DNA of 64,000 nucleotides from Pandoraea bronchicola (lineage in GTDB: Bacteria; Pseudomonadota; Gammaproteobacteria; Burkholderiales; Burkholderiaceae): assembly GCF_902459805.1 (NCBI RefSeq), contig NZ_CABPST010000012.1, positions 113,201 through 177,200 on the forward strand, written 5' to 3'. Shown here in pieces: positions 20,697 through 32,564 of the stretch. Below the pieces are notes generated by a model. That model did no database searches. It was not told where the DNA came from and saw only the letters and a program-made list of their open reading frames with translations. Positions within the stretch are counted from its first letter, which is position 1. Each line of letters starts with the position of its first letter. The translations under genes and the position numbers were made by a program.

Positions 20697-20725
20697 ATTA
20701 TAGACGGACTTTTATCGCTTGACAA
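20697..20725 (-). promoter_or_regulatory. Promoter of the rplC-led S10 unit
   Basis: On the minus strand TTGTCA (20720-20725), 17 bases, TATAAT (20697-20702). The predicted leader to rplC is about 90 nt and contains a hairpin GATGGcCCAC/GTGGaCCATC around 20647-20671, with one internal mismatch. Confidence 0.85.
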
Positions 20726-20745
20726 GTGTTGCTAAATCGCATAAC

Positions 20746-20778
20746 AAAGCCCCGCCGGTCCAGCATTGGCGGGGCTTT
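20746..20778 (-). terminator. Terminator after rpsJ
   Basis: Perfect 11-bp inverted repeat AAAGCCCCGCC/GGCGGGGCTTT (20746-20756/20768-20778) in the rpsJ-rplC gap. Read on the minus strand it ends in CTTTGTT. With the promoter just beyond it, it divides rpsJ from rplC. Confidence 0.75.
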
Positions 20779-20802
20779 CAAGAGCAAAGTCGCTCGCAAG
20801 CC

Positions 20803-21114
20803 TTACTGCAGCTTGATCTCGACGTCGACGCCAGCCGGCAGATCCAGCTTCATCAACGCGTCGACGGTCTTGTCCGTCGGATCGACGATGTCCATCAGGC
20901 GCTGGTGCGTGCGGATCTCGAGCTGGTCACGCGACGTCTTGTTGACGTGCGGCGAACGCAGGATGTCGAAACGCTCGATGCGCGTCGGCAGGGGCACCGG
21001 GCCCTTGACGATCGCGCCGGTGCGCTTGGCGGTTTCAACGATTTCGGCGGCCGACTGGTCGATCAGGCGGTAGTCGAAAGCCTTCAGGCGAATGCGGATT
21101 TTCTGGTTCTGCAT
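20803..21114 (-). CDS. rpsJ: 30S ribosomal protein S10 / NusE
   Basis: Head protein of the 30S subunit and, as NusE, partner of NusB and NusG in antitermination and transcription-translation coupling. The 103-residue product [20 protein letters not shown] and [20 protein letters not shown] are standard. It follows tuf, and is cut off from rplC by a terminator and new promoter. Confidence 0.98.
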   Translation of the reverse strand: MQNQKIRIRLKAFDYRLIDQSAAEIVETAKRTGAIVKGPVPLPTRIERFDILRSPHVNKTSRDQLEIRTHQRLMDIVDPTDKTVDALMKLDLPAGVDVEIKLQ

Positions 21115-21147
21115 GGAAATTCTCCAAAGAGCATGGCAGCCCTCGTT

Positions 21148-21215
21148 CGGGTGCCGGGTAAATCACAAAGAGCAAACAGACTTAGAGAAACAGGCGCCGG
21201 CAGTCCCGGCACCCG
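21148..21215 (-). repeat. Spaced 11-bp inverted repeat between tuf and rpsJ
   Basis: CGGGTGCCGGG (21148-21158) and CCCGGCACCCG (21205-21215) are perfect inverted copies 46 bases apart, almost filling the tuf-rpsJ gap. They could close a long stem in the tuf-rpsJ mRNA next to the rpsJ ribosome binding site. Confidence 0.55.
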
Positions 21216-21232
21216 TCTCATCGAATCCGCAA

Positions 21233-22441
<1,209 letters not shown>

Positions 22442-22523
22442 TTCCGAATCCTCAGATACTGAATAGACGATTAAACAGTGAGTAGGGTGCCGCATCGCAT
22501 GATGCGGTCACCCACCAAATCAA

Positions 22524-24626
<2,103 letters not shown>

Positions 24627-24743
24627 TTTAAGCCTCTTTCAATGTAGCCGCCATTTTTGAGGGGGCTACTAACACAAACGGGCGAGGCGCAATTTCTCAT
24701 GCGCACCCGCCCCGGTTTCTGCTCTAGGTACTGCCTGCCAGCG

Positions 24744-25214
24744 TCAGAAGCGGAAGTGCGAGAATGCCTTGTTGGCTTCGGCCATGCGGTGAACTTCGTC
24801 ACGCTTCTTCATGGCGCCGCCACGGCCTTCCGAGGCTTCGATCAGCTCACCTGCCAGACGCAGGGCCATCGACTTCTCGCTACGCTTTTTCGCGGCCTCA
24901 CGCAACCAACGCATCGCCAATGCCATACGACGCGACGGACGCACTTCGACCGGAACTTGATAGTTTGCACCGCCAACACGGCGGCTCTTGACTTCAACCA
25001 CCGGCTTCACGTTACCGAGAGCGGTGTTGAAGACTTCCAGCGGATCCTTGCCCGCCTTGGTTTGGATCTGCTCGAAAGCACCATAAACGATGCGCTCTGC
25101 AACCGACTTCTTGCCGGCAAGCATGAGCACGTTCATGAATTTAGCGACATCAACGTTGCCGAACTTCGGATCGGGCAACACTTCGCGCTTGGGGACTTCG
25201 CGACGACGCGGCAT
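24744..25214 (-). CDS. rpsG: 30S ribosomal protein S7
   Basis: Primary 16S rRNA binder of the head, contacting E-site tRNA; repressor of the str operon in Escherichia coli. Start [18 protein letters not shown] gives 156 residues; the longer frame is not used in the family. [16 protein letters not shown] is diagnostic. Gap to fusA is 117 bases. Confidence 0.98.
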   Translation of the reverse strand: MPRRREVPKREVLPDPKFGNVDVAKFMNVLMLAGKKSVAERIVYGAFEQIQTKAGKDPLEVFNTALGNVKPVVEVKSRRVGGANYQVPVEVRPSRRMALAMRWLREAAKKRSEKSMALRLAGELIEASEGRGGAMKKRDEVHRMAEANKAFSHFRF

Positions 25215-25340
25215 GATTTCTTCCTTAATAAATTCAGTTGGAGCTTCGCTCCAGGCCACCTACTAGCCAATCTCAGGCCGAGTGACCACTTACTCAGTGA
25301 CGATGTACCACCATCACCGAACGTATATCCGCTTAGCCGC

Positions 25341-25715
25341 TTAGGCCTTCGGACGCTTCGCGCCGTACTTCGAACGGGCCTGCTTACGGTCCTTGACGCC
25401 TTGCGTGTCGAGGCTACCGCGCACCATGTGGTAACGCACACCCGGCAAGTCCTTCACACGACCGCCGCGAATCAGCACGACCGAGTGTTCCTGCAGGTTG
25501 TGGCCTTCACCGCCGATGTACGAAATGACTTCGAACCCGTTGGTCAGGCGCACCTTGGCAACCTTACGCAGAGCGGAGTTCGGCTTCTTCGGCGTCGTCG
25601 TGTACACACGGGTGCACACGCCACGACGCTGCGGGCAGTCCTGCAGGGCCGGGCTCTTGCTCTTGATTTGAGCAGAGGTGCGCGGCTTGCGGACCAATTG
25701 GTTAATCGTTGGCAT
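25341..25715 (-). CDS. rpsL: 30S ribosomal protein S12
   Basis: Decoding-centre protein and first gene of the str operon. The 124-residue product starts [18 protein letters not shown]. Lys43 (in TPKKPNS) and Lys88 (in GRVKDLP), the residues changed in streptomycin-resistant mutants, are both wild type. Asp89, the usual methylthiolation site, is present. Confidence 0.98.
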   Translation of the reverse strand: MPTINQLVRKPRTSAQIKSKSPALQDCPQRRGVCTRVYTTTPKKPNSALRKVAKVRLTNGFEVISYIGGEGHNLQEHSVVLIRGGRVKDLPGVRYHMVRGSLDTQGVKDRKQARSKYGAKRPKA

Positions 25716-25880
25716 TGTGATTTCCTAAACGTGTCAAAAGCATGAAAGCCAAGGCGGGCCGTCATGCGACTTTACTGCGTACTCCCCGGCCGCTCTTGCG
25801 GATTGTCCGCATCTAAACGCTTGATGCATAAGCACTTTGCATTAGACACAGGCATACCGCCGGAAAAACCGGAGCCTGCG

Positions 25881-25909
25881 ACTATACCTGCGGTCATTGC
25901 AAGTGTCAA
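25881..25909 (-). promoter_or_regulatory. str operon promoter
   Basis: On the minus strand TTGACA (25904-25909), 17 bases, TATAGT (25881-25886): near-consensus sigma-70. The leader to rpsL would be about 160 nt. Confidence 0.88.
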
Positions 25910-26054
25910 TGGACTCGCGTGCAGTTTTGTCCGGTAAGTCGTTGATTGTTAACGCGTTGCCGTATCGATCAGCGCAAGCGTACCGGCTCAAGGTGCGGCA
26001 ACGCCGCCCGAATTCAAGCCTTGCGATGCCCATGTATGCAAACTACACTGCAAA

Positions 26055-26074
26055 TATTGCGGAAGAACGCAATA
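26055..26074. promoter_or_regulatory. Inverted repeat before the MocR gene
   Basis: TATTGCG gaagaa CGCAATA, a perfect 7-bp inverted repeat about 30 bases before the regulator start. A likely autoregulatory operator, since MocR proteins often bind repeats at their own promoters. Inference only. Confidence 0.4.
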
Positions 26075-26102
26075 ATTCTCCATACATAATACCGACATTG
26101 CC

Positions 26103-27497
26103 ATGGACGCCTTCCACGACAGCCTGCGCGCCACCTTCTGGAAACCTGCCCTTGCCACTGGCAAGGGGCCGCGCTATCTGCGTCTGGCCGGCTTCATCGA
26201 GCAGTCGGTGGCGGATGGGCGTCTGCGCCCGGGCGACCGCCTGCCGGCACAGCGCGAGTTAGCGGCGTGGCTAGGTATCGATTTCACAACGGTCACGCGT
26301 GCGTACAACCGCGCGCGCGAGCGCAACGCCATCGAGGGGCGCGGCCCGCTCGGCACGTTCGTGAGCACGCCGCGCGTGGCGCTCGATCAGGTGCTGGATC
26401 TCGGGATGAATATTCCGCCTGCGCCAGCCGGCCTGTTTCTCGGCGAGATGCTGCAGAAAGGCATCGACGAAGTGCTCCGGCACACGGATGCGTCGATGCA
26501 CATGGCGTATCAACTGGGGGATGGTGGCGTTGCGGACCGGCAAGCTGGCGCCTTGTGGCTCGCGCCGATGCTCGGGGCGGTCTCTCCGGCCGACGTCCTC
26601 GTCAGCCCCGGCGCGCAGGCCACACTGGCGGCTCTGCTGCTGACCGACACCGCGCGCGACGAAACGGTGCTTTGCGAGCCGATCGTCTACCCGGGCCTGC
26701 ACAGCGCCGCACGCACGCTCGGCCGTCGAATCGCGCCAGTCGCCACCGACGACGACGGCATGCTGCCCGACGCCCTGAGCACGGCCGCGCGAGATCATGG
26801 GGCGCGTCTGGTCTATCTGAATCCGACACTCCAGAACCCGACCACCCGCACGATGCCCGAGCGCCGCCGCCGCGAGTTGCTCACCGTCGCCGAAAAGCTC
26901 GATCTGACATTGATCGAAGACGATCCCTACTGGCGCCTCGCGAAGGACGCGCCGCCGCCACTCGCCCGTCTGGCACCGCATCGCGTGCATTACGTGGCCA
27001 CGCTGTCGAAATGTCTCACACCGGGGCTGCGGACCGCCTATGTCAGGCTTGCCAACGCGCGTCAACGCGACCACTTCCTGAACACGTTGCACGCCTTCGC
27101 CCTAATGGCTCCACCCCTGATGACAGGGCTCGCCACGCAGTGGATTCACAACGGCATGGCGGATCGCATTCTGGATGGCGTAAGGGAAGCCGCTGCGCAG
27201 CGGCAGGGCATCGCCGCAGAAATTCTGGGGGACGCGGGTGCCATCCCCGCTCAGGGAATTCATCTCTGGCATGCGCTGCCGGCCCCGTGGACGGCCCGCG
27301 AACTGACGATGGCCGCCCGCGCCGAAGGACTCGCCGTCACGCCCGCCGACGCCTTCTGTCCGAGCGCCGACGCCCCCAACGCCATCCGCATTTCGTTGGG
27401 CGGCGTGCGCGATACCGAGCGCCTGGCCAGCGCGCTCAAGCGCCTCAAGTCGCTGCTGCGCGAAGCGCCGCCAAGTCTGCGCACCGCGATCGTTTGA
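26103..27497 (+). CDS. MocR-family (GntR/aminotransferase) transcriptional regulator
   Basis: The 464-residue protein has a GntR-type winged helix (about residues 24-90: RPGDRLPAQRELAAWLGIDFTTVTRAYNRA) fused to a fold-type I aminotransferase domain that binds pyridoxal phosphate. The domain has NPTLQNPTTRTM, IEDDPYWRL and the Schiff-base Lys in ATLSKCLTPGLR at about residue 304. Such proteins sense pyridoxal phosphate or amino compounds. It is divergent from rpsL and followed by an unrecognised gene. No pdx, gab or transporter target lies divergently, so its regulon cannot be guessed from context. Confidence 0.9.
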   Translation: MDAFHDSLRATFWKPALATGKGPRYLRLAGFIEQSVADGRLRPGDRLPAQRELAAWLGIDFTTVTRAYNRARERNAIEGRGPLGTFVSTPRVALDQVLDLGMNIPPAPAGLFLGEMLQKGIDEVLRHTDASMHMAYQLGDGGVADRQAGALWLAPMLGAVSPADVLVSPGAQATLAALLLTDTARDETVLCEPIVYPGLHSAARTLGRRIAPVATDDDGMLPDALSTAARDHGARLVYLNPTLQNPTTRTMPERRRRELLTVAEKLDLTLIEDDPYWRLAKDAPPPLARLAPHRVHYVATLSKCLTPGLRTAYVRLANARQRDHFLNTLHAFALMAPPLMTGLATQWIHNGMADRILDGVREAAAQRQGIAAEILGDAGAIPAQGIHLWHALPAPWTARELTMAARAEGLAVTPADAFCPSADAPNAIRISLGGVRDTERLASALKRLKSLLREAPPSLRTAIV

Positions 27498-27627
27498 ATG
27501 GGACAGTGCACTAGCCTATGCCGAACTCCGAACGCAGGCGCCCCGACGCAACAGTCTGAAGTGGCGTAGCGCCCATACTCCGGCGCATCGCGGGAACGGA
27601 CCCGTGACCACAACTGGAGTGACAGCT

Positions 27628-28896
27628 ATGCTTATGCCCCTGCTGAATTGGAATTTGGTGACGAACGCGCTCGCCATCTCACAAGGCCTGCCGCTATCTC
27701 ACGTGGCGGCTCGCAAGCACGACATGATGTCGGAGCTCAGGCAAGTCGCGCTAGCGCCAGCCTCCGCCACGCAAAGTCTGGGTTATCTCCTCACGCCAAC
27801 CACGTTCGACTGGTCGCAGGCGCCCACGACCCGCGCACAGGTTTTCGCAGAACGGCTGTCAGACGTGCGGCCGGTTTGCGTGAGCGGCAGCCGCAGCGAA
27901 GCCGAGCATTGTCCGCTCGATCTTCCCGCAGACACGAGCGTCGAAGTCAGCGCCAGCCGTCTGATGCTGGCGGGCTGCGAAGCCTCGCTGCCCGCCCCCG
28001 TCCGGACGGTGCTCTCAAGGCAGGGCCGCGACGCCCGCGCGCTCGAGCAGGCGTTCTCCGAGACCTTTGAGGCCGAATCGCAGGGCAAATACGCCGTGCC
28101 GTCCATTGAAGAACGCCTGACTCGGCAACTTCGCCAAATGTCGCCCGACATACAACGCATGCTGCGCCACGCCGACACCTACATTGAAGTGCCGCAGTTA
28201 GCTTTCCCGCACATGCTGACCGGCGAACCGGACGCGCAGCGCGACCACGTCCCGGGACCGCTCCCGGACGGGCGGATTCTGCGCTCGGCTGGGGAACCCG
28301 AGGTGCATGACGCCATGTTTGGCGCCTATATCCGCATACCTGTGAACGGCCGGCCCCAGACGCTGTTCATCTCGCTGGCAACACCGGTGACTGTCCAGCG
28401 GGTGTTCCAGGACACGCTCACGCACGCGCGTCGGCATGTGCCTCACCTGTTCGGCGAAGTCCCCGAGTCCTATACGGCGGCCCGCATGCAGATGCGGGCC
28501 GTGGGACCGGGCGGCGACATCGTGCGCACGCTCGCCGAGCTGCTTCATGACGGCCATCAGCGCTATGGGGGGTTCGCGCGCGGCGAGACGCGTGAGGCGC
28601 CTGCCACCGAAGCGCGTCGCCATGCCAGGCACACGCCGTGCCAACCGGACCTTGCGGCCCAGCCCTCTCCAGCGACGCAAGCGCCCCCGCACTCATCCAC
28701 CGCCTCTGCTGCTTCCACCGCTTCCCCGATCGAGGGACGACAACCTCAGGCGAGCGCGGCACCGGCACAGGCCCCATCTCACGCACGCACACGGCGTGAC
28801 CGGAAGCCATCCCTCGCCGAAATGCAGCAGGCGCTCGCCCAGCTTGAGCGTCTTGCCCGTGAATACGCGTCGCAGTCGCGCCCCCGTTACGGCTGA
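27628..28896 (+). CDS. Unrecognised protein with Pro/Ala/Ser-rich linker
   Basis: I do not recognise this 422-residue protein. I prefer ATG at 27628 (MLMPLLNWNLV), which follows GGAG at a good distance; a GTG eight codons earlier is the longest start. No clear signal peptide or membrane segment is visible. Residues about 1-315 look folded and contain RQLRQMSPDIQRMLRHADTY and GAYIRIPVNGRPQTLFISLA. About residues 335-390 are low-complexity Ala, Pro, Ser and Thr, followed by a short basic amphipathic helix (EMQQALAQLERLAREYASQ). Codon use matches the neighbours. The linker-plus-tail form resembles some exported proteins, but nothing here proves export. Confidence 0.7.
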   Translation: MLMPLLNWNLVTNALAISQGLPLSHVAARKHDMMSELRQVALAPASATQSLGYLLTPTTFDWSQAPTTRAQVFAERLSDVRPVCVSGSRSEAEHCPLDLPADTSVEVSASRLMLAGCEASLPAPVRTVLSRQGRDARALEQAFSETFEAESQGKYAVPSIEERLTRQLRQMSPDIQRMLRHADTYIEVPQLAFPHMLTGEPDAQRDHVPGPLPDGRILRSAGEPEVHDAMFGAYIRIPVNGRPQTLFISLATPVTVQRVFQDTLTHARRHVPHLFGEVPESYTAARMQMRAVGPGGDIVRTLAELLHDGHQRYGGFARGETREAPATEARRHARHTPCQPDLAAQPSPATQAPPHSSTASAASTASPIEGRQPQASAAPAQAPSHARTRRDRKPSLAEMQQALAQLERLAREYASQSRPRYG

Positions 28897-29114
28897 TCCG
28901 ACGACGCATTCCCCGGCCCGCGAAAGGCAGCCTGCGCGCCGTCTTTACGCGGGATGGCCGGGCAAACTATCCTCGAACTATCAAATCCGACAGTCTCCGT
29001 GTCGCATGCGGCGTATCCCCTGTCACTCAACGAGTTTTTTTCGTCGTCGCGAATTCGTACACTCCCTCATTTCGACGGCAAGACGTCCGTCCTGACACGA
29101 GTCCACATTCAGCC

Positions 29115-29837
29115 ATGCAGGCGAGTTTCGAAAAAGACAGCATTCTGGTGCTCGATGTCGATGGCACTCTGACCGATTCGGTACGCATTCACCAGCGCGC
29201 GCTGCTCGGCGCGATGGAGTCGCTGGCGTTCGAAGCACTCAACACCGATTGGGGCAGCTACCCCCATCACACCGACACCGGCATTCTGATTCACGCCCAC
29301 GCCGAGCACGGCCGGGCGCTGCCTCAGCCGCACGACCTGGCGCGCTTCGAGCATGAAATCGACGAGCGCTTCACCGCCCTGCTCAACGCCCACGGTCTGG
29401 CCGAAATTCCCGGTGCGCGCGCTTTTGTCGAAGCCGCTCACCGCTCGCGCTGGGGCGTGGTCTTCGCGACCGGCGGCATCCGGCAGGTCAGTCACCGCAA
29501 GCTGCGTTCGGTGGCGATCGACTACACGGACGCCATGCTCATTACCGCGTCCGAATACAGTTCACGCGAGCAGCTTGTCGCGGAGGCGATCAAGCGGGCG
29601 AAGGCGGGTTATGGCATTACCAATCCGCGCGCGATCGTCTCGATGGGCGATGGCATGTGGGATCTGAAAGTGGCACGCCAGCTCGGCATCGAGTTCATCG
29701 GCATCGGCTCGAAGCGTCTGCGCTCGCCCCTCTATGCCGAAGGCGTGCCCGTCTACGACGACATGTGGGACGCCATGCACTGGCTCACGCCAGGCCGCGG
29801 GCGCGCGTCAGGTACTCGCTTGGCGTCACGCCCATAA
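29115..29837 (+). CDS. HAD-superfamily hydrolase
   Basis: Probable small-molecule phosphatase of the phosphoglycolate phosphatase-like group. The 240-residue protein has motif I DVDGTLTDS (about 14-22) with both catalytic Asp residues, motif II at FATGG, and motif IV GDGMWDLKVA. The helical cap between motifs I and II is of the C1 type. Substrate is unknown. Its last 53 bases overlap the 3' end of the convergent AraC-type gene, so the two could interfere. Confidence 0.85.
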   Translation: MQASFEKDSILVLDVDGTLTDSVRIHQRALLGAMESLAFEALNTDWGSYPHHTDTGILIHAHAEHGRALPQPHDLARFEHEIDERFTALLNAHGLAEIPGARAFVEAAHRSRWGVVFATGGIRQVSHRKLRSVAIDYTDAMLITASEYSSREQLVAEAIKRAKAGYGITNPRAIVSMGDGMWDLKVARQLGIEFIGIGSKRLRSPLYAEGVPVYDDMWDAMHWLTPGRGRASGTRLASRP

Positions 29838-30576
29838 AGCGGCGGAACATGGTGGAGAACGCGCTCGGGGTGTCGTAACCGACTTCGAGCGCCACCTGCG
29901 TGATGGGCCGCCCCGCGCCCAGCAGCGGCAGCGCGCCAAGCAGACGCATCTGCTGACGCCACTCCCGGAACGGCACACCGAACTCCGTCATGAAGCGCCG
30001 CTCCAGCGTGCGGCTCGACGCACCGACCTCGACCGCCCAGTCCTGCAGACTGCGGGTGTCGGCCGGCGTACTCAGATAAATGTCGAAGATCTTGCGCAGA
30101 CGAGCGTCGCGGGGCACCTGCAAGTGCAGCGGCGAGTCGCTCTTCCACTCGACCTCCGCGAGCAACAGTGCCATGACGAGCGCGTCGCGGCCATCGGGCG
30201 ACCAGTCTTCGGGAAGCGTCATCGCGCGCAGGATCAATTCGCGCAGCAGCGCAGAAACACGGATGACCACGGGCATGTCGGGTGCCGAGATACCGCTTCG
30301 GACCACGTCGACGTAGATCGTGCGCATTTCGACCCTGCCGCGCATGCGCACTTCATGCGCGACCTCCCCCGGAATCCACAACGCGCGTTGCGGCGGTATC
30401 ACCCAGAATGACGTGTCGGTGCGTACTTCGAGAATGCCGGCACTTGCATACATCAGTTGCGCACGCTGGTGGGTGTGCGCACGCACGACGAAGCCATCCG
30501 GATAATCTTTCGCCAACGCGCAGACGGGGCGGTCATGACCCTGAAATTCCAGGGGTACCGCACTTGTGATCGGCAT
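29785..30576 (-). CDS. AraC-family transcriptional regulator
   Basis: The 263-residue protein (start MPITSAVPLEF; a Met 23 codons earlier is possible) has an N-terminal cupin sensor (HTHQRAQLMYASAGILEV, WIPPQRALWIPGEVAHEV) and a C-terminal double helix-turn-helix (LQDWAVEVGASSRTLERRF and ITQVALEVGYDTPSAFSTMF). This layout matches the subgroup with an AraC_N cupin and a short linker. Its target is not evident; the nearest divergent partner is not adjacent on the opposite side. The 3' end overlaps the HAD gene. Confidence 0.9.
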   Translation of the reverse strand: MPITSAVPLEFQGHDRPVCALAKDYPDGFVVRAHTHQRAQLMYASAGILEVRTDTSFWVIPPQRALWIPGEVAHEVRMRGRVEMRTIYVDVVRSGISAPDMPVVIRVSALLRELILRAMTLPEDWSPDGRDALVMALLLAEVEWKSDSPLHLQVPRDARLRKIFDIYLSTPADTRSLQDWAVEVGASSRTLERRFMTEFGVPFREWRQQMRLLGALPLLGAGRPITQVALEVGYDTPSAFSTMFRRFMGVTPSEYLTRARGLA

Positions 30577-30697
30577 CGGCACCAGGCCTTTCAAAGGCGT
30601 TATTTGGGACGTTTTTGGCGATGTCGCCAGCGTAACACCGGGCACGCACGCCCACCAAGCCGAATCCCTTACCGCGCCGTTGCACGGTGCGCACAGT

Positions 30698-31096
30698 TCA
30701 AAATGGCTTGACGATCACCAACGCCACCACCCCTGCCATCGAGAGCAGCGTGACGGGCAAGGCCCGCTGAAATAGCGCCGGCGATGTGGTGGCACCGTCA
30801 CGTTCGAGCCGTCTGAGCGTGGCAGACAATCGGCCATGCAGTCCCGAGATGACCAGCACCAGCGCCAGCTTGGCCATGAGCCACGGTGCGCTCCACCAGT
30901 TCGCCATGATCGCCAGCGTGGGCCCCGTCAGCCACACCACGATCAACGCAGGCGATGCCAGTCCATAGTCCGCCCGCCGCGCAATACGCCGCCACTCCGG
31001 CTGCGCGAGGCGCCCGCCCAGCGCCATCGTCACCATTCCGGCAATGAACGTGATCACTGCCATCAGATGTACGGCCTTCATCCACAGGTAGAGCAT
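30698..31096 (-). CDS. CopD/HemJ-like small inner-membrane protein
   Basis: A 132-residue integral membrane protein with four predicted helices (about 5-27, 47-68, 72-90, 110-130). The start MLYLWMKAVHLMAVITFIAGMV, with a His in helix 1, resembles HemJ (protoporphyrinogen oxidase) and CopD-type proteins. A second conserved patch is near SGLHGRLSATLRRL. Whether it oxidises protoporphyrinogen or has another role is open. It lies alone, divergent from the DUF4148 gene. Confidence 0.7.
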   Translation of the reverse strand: MLYLWMKAVHLMAVITFIAGMVTMALGGRLAQPEWRRIARRADYGLASPALIVVWLTGPTLAIMANWWSAPWLMAKLALVLVISGLHGRLSATLRRLERDGATTSPALFQRALPVTLLSMAGVVALVIVKPF

Positions 31097-31245
31097 GGGG
31101 TCTCCTTGACTATCGGTCTATTATTTCTTAACAAGAAAGAATTGCTTGTCTGAAGTCGACTTTATCGTCAGCGCGCGCATCAATACACTTCAACTGTCGA
31201 CGATGAATACAACATCGCCTCTTTCAAAAGACAGGAGAAAACACC

Positions 31246-31554
31246 ATGCAACGCGCTCTTATTACCTCTGCTCTGGTTTCCGCAATGCTGGCCGTCTCGG
31301 CCGGTTCGGCTTTCGCAAGCGACGCCTTCGACGGCCCTTCGGAATTCTCGTGGGTGCCGCAAACCAGCGCCCTGAGCCGCGCCCAGGTGCGTGAGGAACT
31401 GATCCAGGCCCAACAGGCCGGCCTCGTGGTGCAACACGACGCCGTGTATCCGAAGGCCGCCCCCAGCGCACGGCCGGTATCGGCCAGCGCCCCGGTCAAG
31501 ATGGGTTCGGCCGGCGGCCAGCAACGCGCCGGCACGACCTACTTCGGTTCGTAA
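31246..31554 (+). CDS. DUF4148-family small exported protein
   Basis: A 102-residue protein with a signal peptide (about residues 1-24, ending GSAFAS) and the family pattern SALSRAQVREELIQAQQAGLV followed by a low-complexity Ala/Pro/Ser tail and GTTYFGS end. DUF4148 proteins are abundant in Burkholderiaceae and of unknown function. AGGAG stands 8 bases before the ATG. Several strong hairpins and a terminator follow. Confidence 0.88.
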   Translation: MQRALITSALVSAMLAVSAGSAFASDAFDGPSEFSWVPQTSALSRAQVREELIQAQQAGLVVQHDAVYPKAAPSARPVSASAPVKMGSAGGQQRAGTTYFGS

Positions 31555-31563
31555 TGTAACCCG

Positions 31564-31743
31564 CCGCGCCGCAAACCTCTCACAAGAGGTCGCGGCGCGG
31601 CATGCGTTCTGCGCATAACGAAGCGCCGGTATCCGCCGGCGCTCAGTGTGATCTCCGGTCGTCCCCGACCCAAGACTCCTGTCGCTGTGCGTGGTGGTTC
31701 AACGCACAGGACTTTGCCCGTCGCTCCGGCGACGGGCTTTTTT
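31564..31743 (+). ncRNA. Structured 3' region of the DUF4148 transcript, possible 3'UTR small RNA
   Basis: Four hairpins follow the gene: CCGCGCCGC/GCGGCGCGG enclosing ACCTCT/AGAGGT (31564-31600), AGCGCCGG/CCGGCGCT (31622-31643), CTGTGCGT/ACGCACAG (about 31684-31708) and the terminator. A run of separate perfect stems with a terminal T-run is typical of a stable 3' RNA. Processing to a small RNA is speculative. Confidence 0.3.
31716..31743 (+). terminator. Terminator after the DUF4148 gene
   Basis: Stem GCCCGTCG/CGACGGGC with a 6-base loop, followed by six T residues. Confidence 0.88.
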
Positions 31744-31802
31744 AGCGGACGTCCATCGCATTCGCGACGTCCGCAAGATGCGACATGGCGAGTCCGGAAA
31801 CG

Positions 31803-31828
31803 AAGAAGCCCGCCAAAGCGGGCTTCTT
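31803..31828 (-). terminator. Terminator of the dienelactone hydrolase gene
   Basis: Inverted repeat AAGAAGCCCGC/GCGGGCTTCTT with a 4-base loop, 25 bases beyond the minus-strand gene's stop. The T-run is weak, but the stem is strong. Confidence 0.7.
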
Positions 31829-31853
31829 GCCGTCTACCGCACAACGTCGAGGT

Positions 31854-32564
31854 CTACTTCGCCAGCGACTTCGCGAGGAATTCGAGCGCACGGCCGTGAG
31901 CCAACGCGGCCGACGGCTGGTGATACGAACCTCGCGCCCAGCAGTTGAAGCCGTGATCGGCCCCCGGATACACGAACACTTCGGTGTTCGGGCGCGACTT
32001 CACGGCATCGCTCACCGACGTCACGATATCCGGCGTGATATGGCTGTCGAGCGCGCCGTAGTGGAACTGCACCGGCACGTTCAGATTGGCCACTTCGCCC
32101 AGATAGTTGTGAATGCCGCCACCGTAGTACGGCACGGCGGCGTCGACCAGCCCGCGTGCAGCGCTCAGATACGCCAGCAGACCGCCGAAGCAATAGCCTA
32201 CCGCCGCGACCTTTTCACCACGGTCGAGCTTGCCGCGCAGCGCCTTGACCGTGGCTTCGATGTCCTTCACAGCCTTCTCGACGTCGACCGACTTGCGCAG
32301 TTCCATCGCGCGCGCCCAGTCGTCGCCCGAGTAGCCAAGTTCCACGCGCGGGGCGTCGCGCCAGAAGATGTCGGGCGCAAGCACCACATAGCCGTCCATC
32401 GCGTACTGATCGGCCACGCCACGAATGTGTTCGTTCACGCCGAAGATTTCCTGCACCAGTACGACGCCCGGTGCATCTGCGGTCTTACCCGACGGCGGCA
32501 ATGCCAGATAGGCATCGAAAGCGCCGTCCACGGTTTCGACACGGATCCATTGACTGTTCGACAC
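31854..32564 (-). CDS. Dienelactone hydrolase family protein
   Basis: Alpha/beta hydrolase of the carboxymethylenebutenolidase type, which in chlorocatechol pathways opens dienelactones to maleylacetate. I chose GTG at 32564 (VSNSQWIRVETVDG, 236 residues), which has GGAG 8 bases before it; the frame is open further upstream without a match. The catalytic triad is visible: Cys in GYCFGG, Asp in GALDSHI and His in GADHGF. There is no chlorocatechol operon nearby, so the natural substrate is open. Confidence 0.88.
   Translation of the reverse strand: MSNSQWIRVETVDGAFDAYLALPPSGKTADAPGVVLVQEIFGVNEHIRGVADQYAMDGYVVLAPDIFWRDAPRVELGYSGDDWARAMELRKSVDVEKAVKDIEATVKALRGKLDRGEKVAAVGYCFGGLLAYLSAARGLVDAAVPYYGGGIHNYLGEVANLNVPVQFHYGALDSHITPDIVTSVSDAVKSRPNTEVFVYPGADHGFNCWARGSYHQPSAALAHGRALEFLAKSLAK

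Noticed and set aside
25341-25715. Possible streptomycin-resistance allele in rpsL
   Set aside because: Lys43 and Lys88 are both wild type.
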